Assembly: GCA_937950415.1 (NCBI GenBank)
Contig: CALFDL010000282.1
Span: forward strand, 1 to 5,305
Direction: 5' to 3'
DNA length: 5,305 nt
Source: an uncultured Collinsella sp.
GTDB taxonomy: Bacteria > Actinomycetota > Coriobacteriia > Coriobacteriales > Coriobacteriaceae
The notes below the pieces were generated by a model. The model was not told the origin of the DNA and searched no databases. It was given only the letters and a program-made list of their open reading frames with translations. Positions 5,253 through 5,305 of this stretch are shown here, in pieces. Each line of letters opens with the position of its first letter. Position 1 is the first letter of the stretch. Position numbers and translations under genes: made by a program.

Positions 5253-5305
5253 CTAGCTCAGCATTGCATCCATCATCTCGGAGTTGACGGAGTCGTCGGC
5301 AGACC
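5253..5305 (-). CDS. C-terminus of an unidentified protein, partial
   Basis: A minus-strand reading frame enters from the right edge and ends with TAG at 5255-5253. The visible 16 residues read SADDSVNSEMMDAMLS, an acidic, Met-rich amphipathic tail. A strong hairpin follows 4 nt after the stop, which supports this as a true gene end. The fragment is too short to identify. It lies upstream of the hydratase on the same strand, but about 380 bp with several hairpins separate them, so a shared transcript is unlikely. Confidence 0.6.
   Translation of the reverse strand, partial: SADDSVNSEMMDAMLS

Overview
The window looks like chromosomal DNA from a Coriobacteriia gut bacterium, most likely Collinsella or a close relative. 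This is an inference from three things: the GC-rich housekeeping gene, the less GC-rich small exported-protein genes, and the intergenic spaces full of long perfect palindromes. No rRNA or other taxonomic marker is present, and I had no search to confirm it.

Left part (1-2482): three small genes for proteins with one N-terminal membrane segment and an extracytoplasmic domain. The first (minus strand, cut by the left window edge) and the third (minus strand, 1631-2320) are clear paralogs. They share a block with SNYP, RYT and FKRW signatures. Between them lies an unrelated plus-strand gene (587-1255), divergent from the first and convergent with the third. None of the three can be given a function. 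A near-consensus promoter precedes the third gene, and a plausible one precedes the first.

The intergenic spaces here carry two palindrome families. One is a CACCACAAAGG palindrome in three copies: one between the divergent genes, and two flanking the convergent space, where they are placed like intrinsic terminators. The other is a run of three ATCTGTAACA/TGTTACAGAT hairpins with centres about 80 bp apart.

Middle and right (2483-4870): a 72-bp hairpin flanked by a 7-bp direct repeat lies just past the stop of a large minus-strand gene. That gene encodes a 766-residue aconitase-family [4Fe-4S] hydratase. It keeps the cluster cysteines and most active-site residues of aconitase but differs at some substrate-side positions, so citrate need not be its substrate.

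Right edge (4871-5305): a 382-bp non-coding space holds a short hairpin next to the hydratase ribosome-binding site, diverged 24-bp direct repeats, a roughly 100-bp multi-helix palindrome and a terminator-like hairpin. It is followed by the last 16 codons of another minus-strand gene that runs out of the window. The hydratase has its own upstream non-coding space with strong hairpins, so it is probably transcribed alone rather than with that gene. The most notable content is the number and variety of palindromic elements, not a recognisable multi-gene system.
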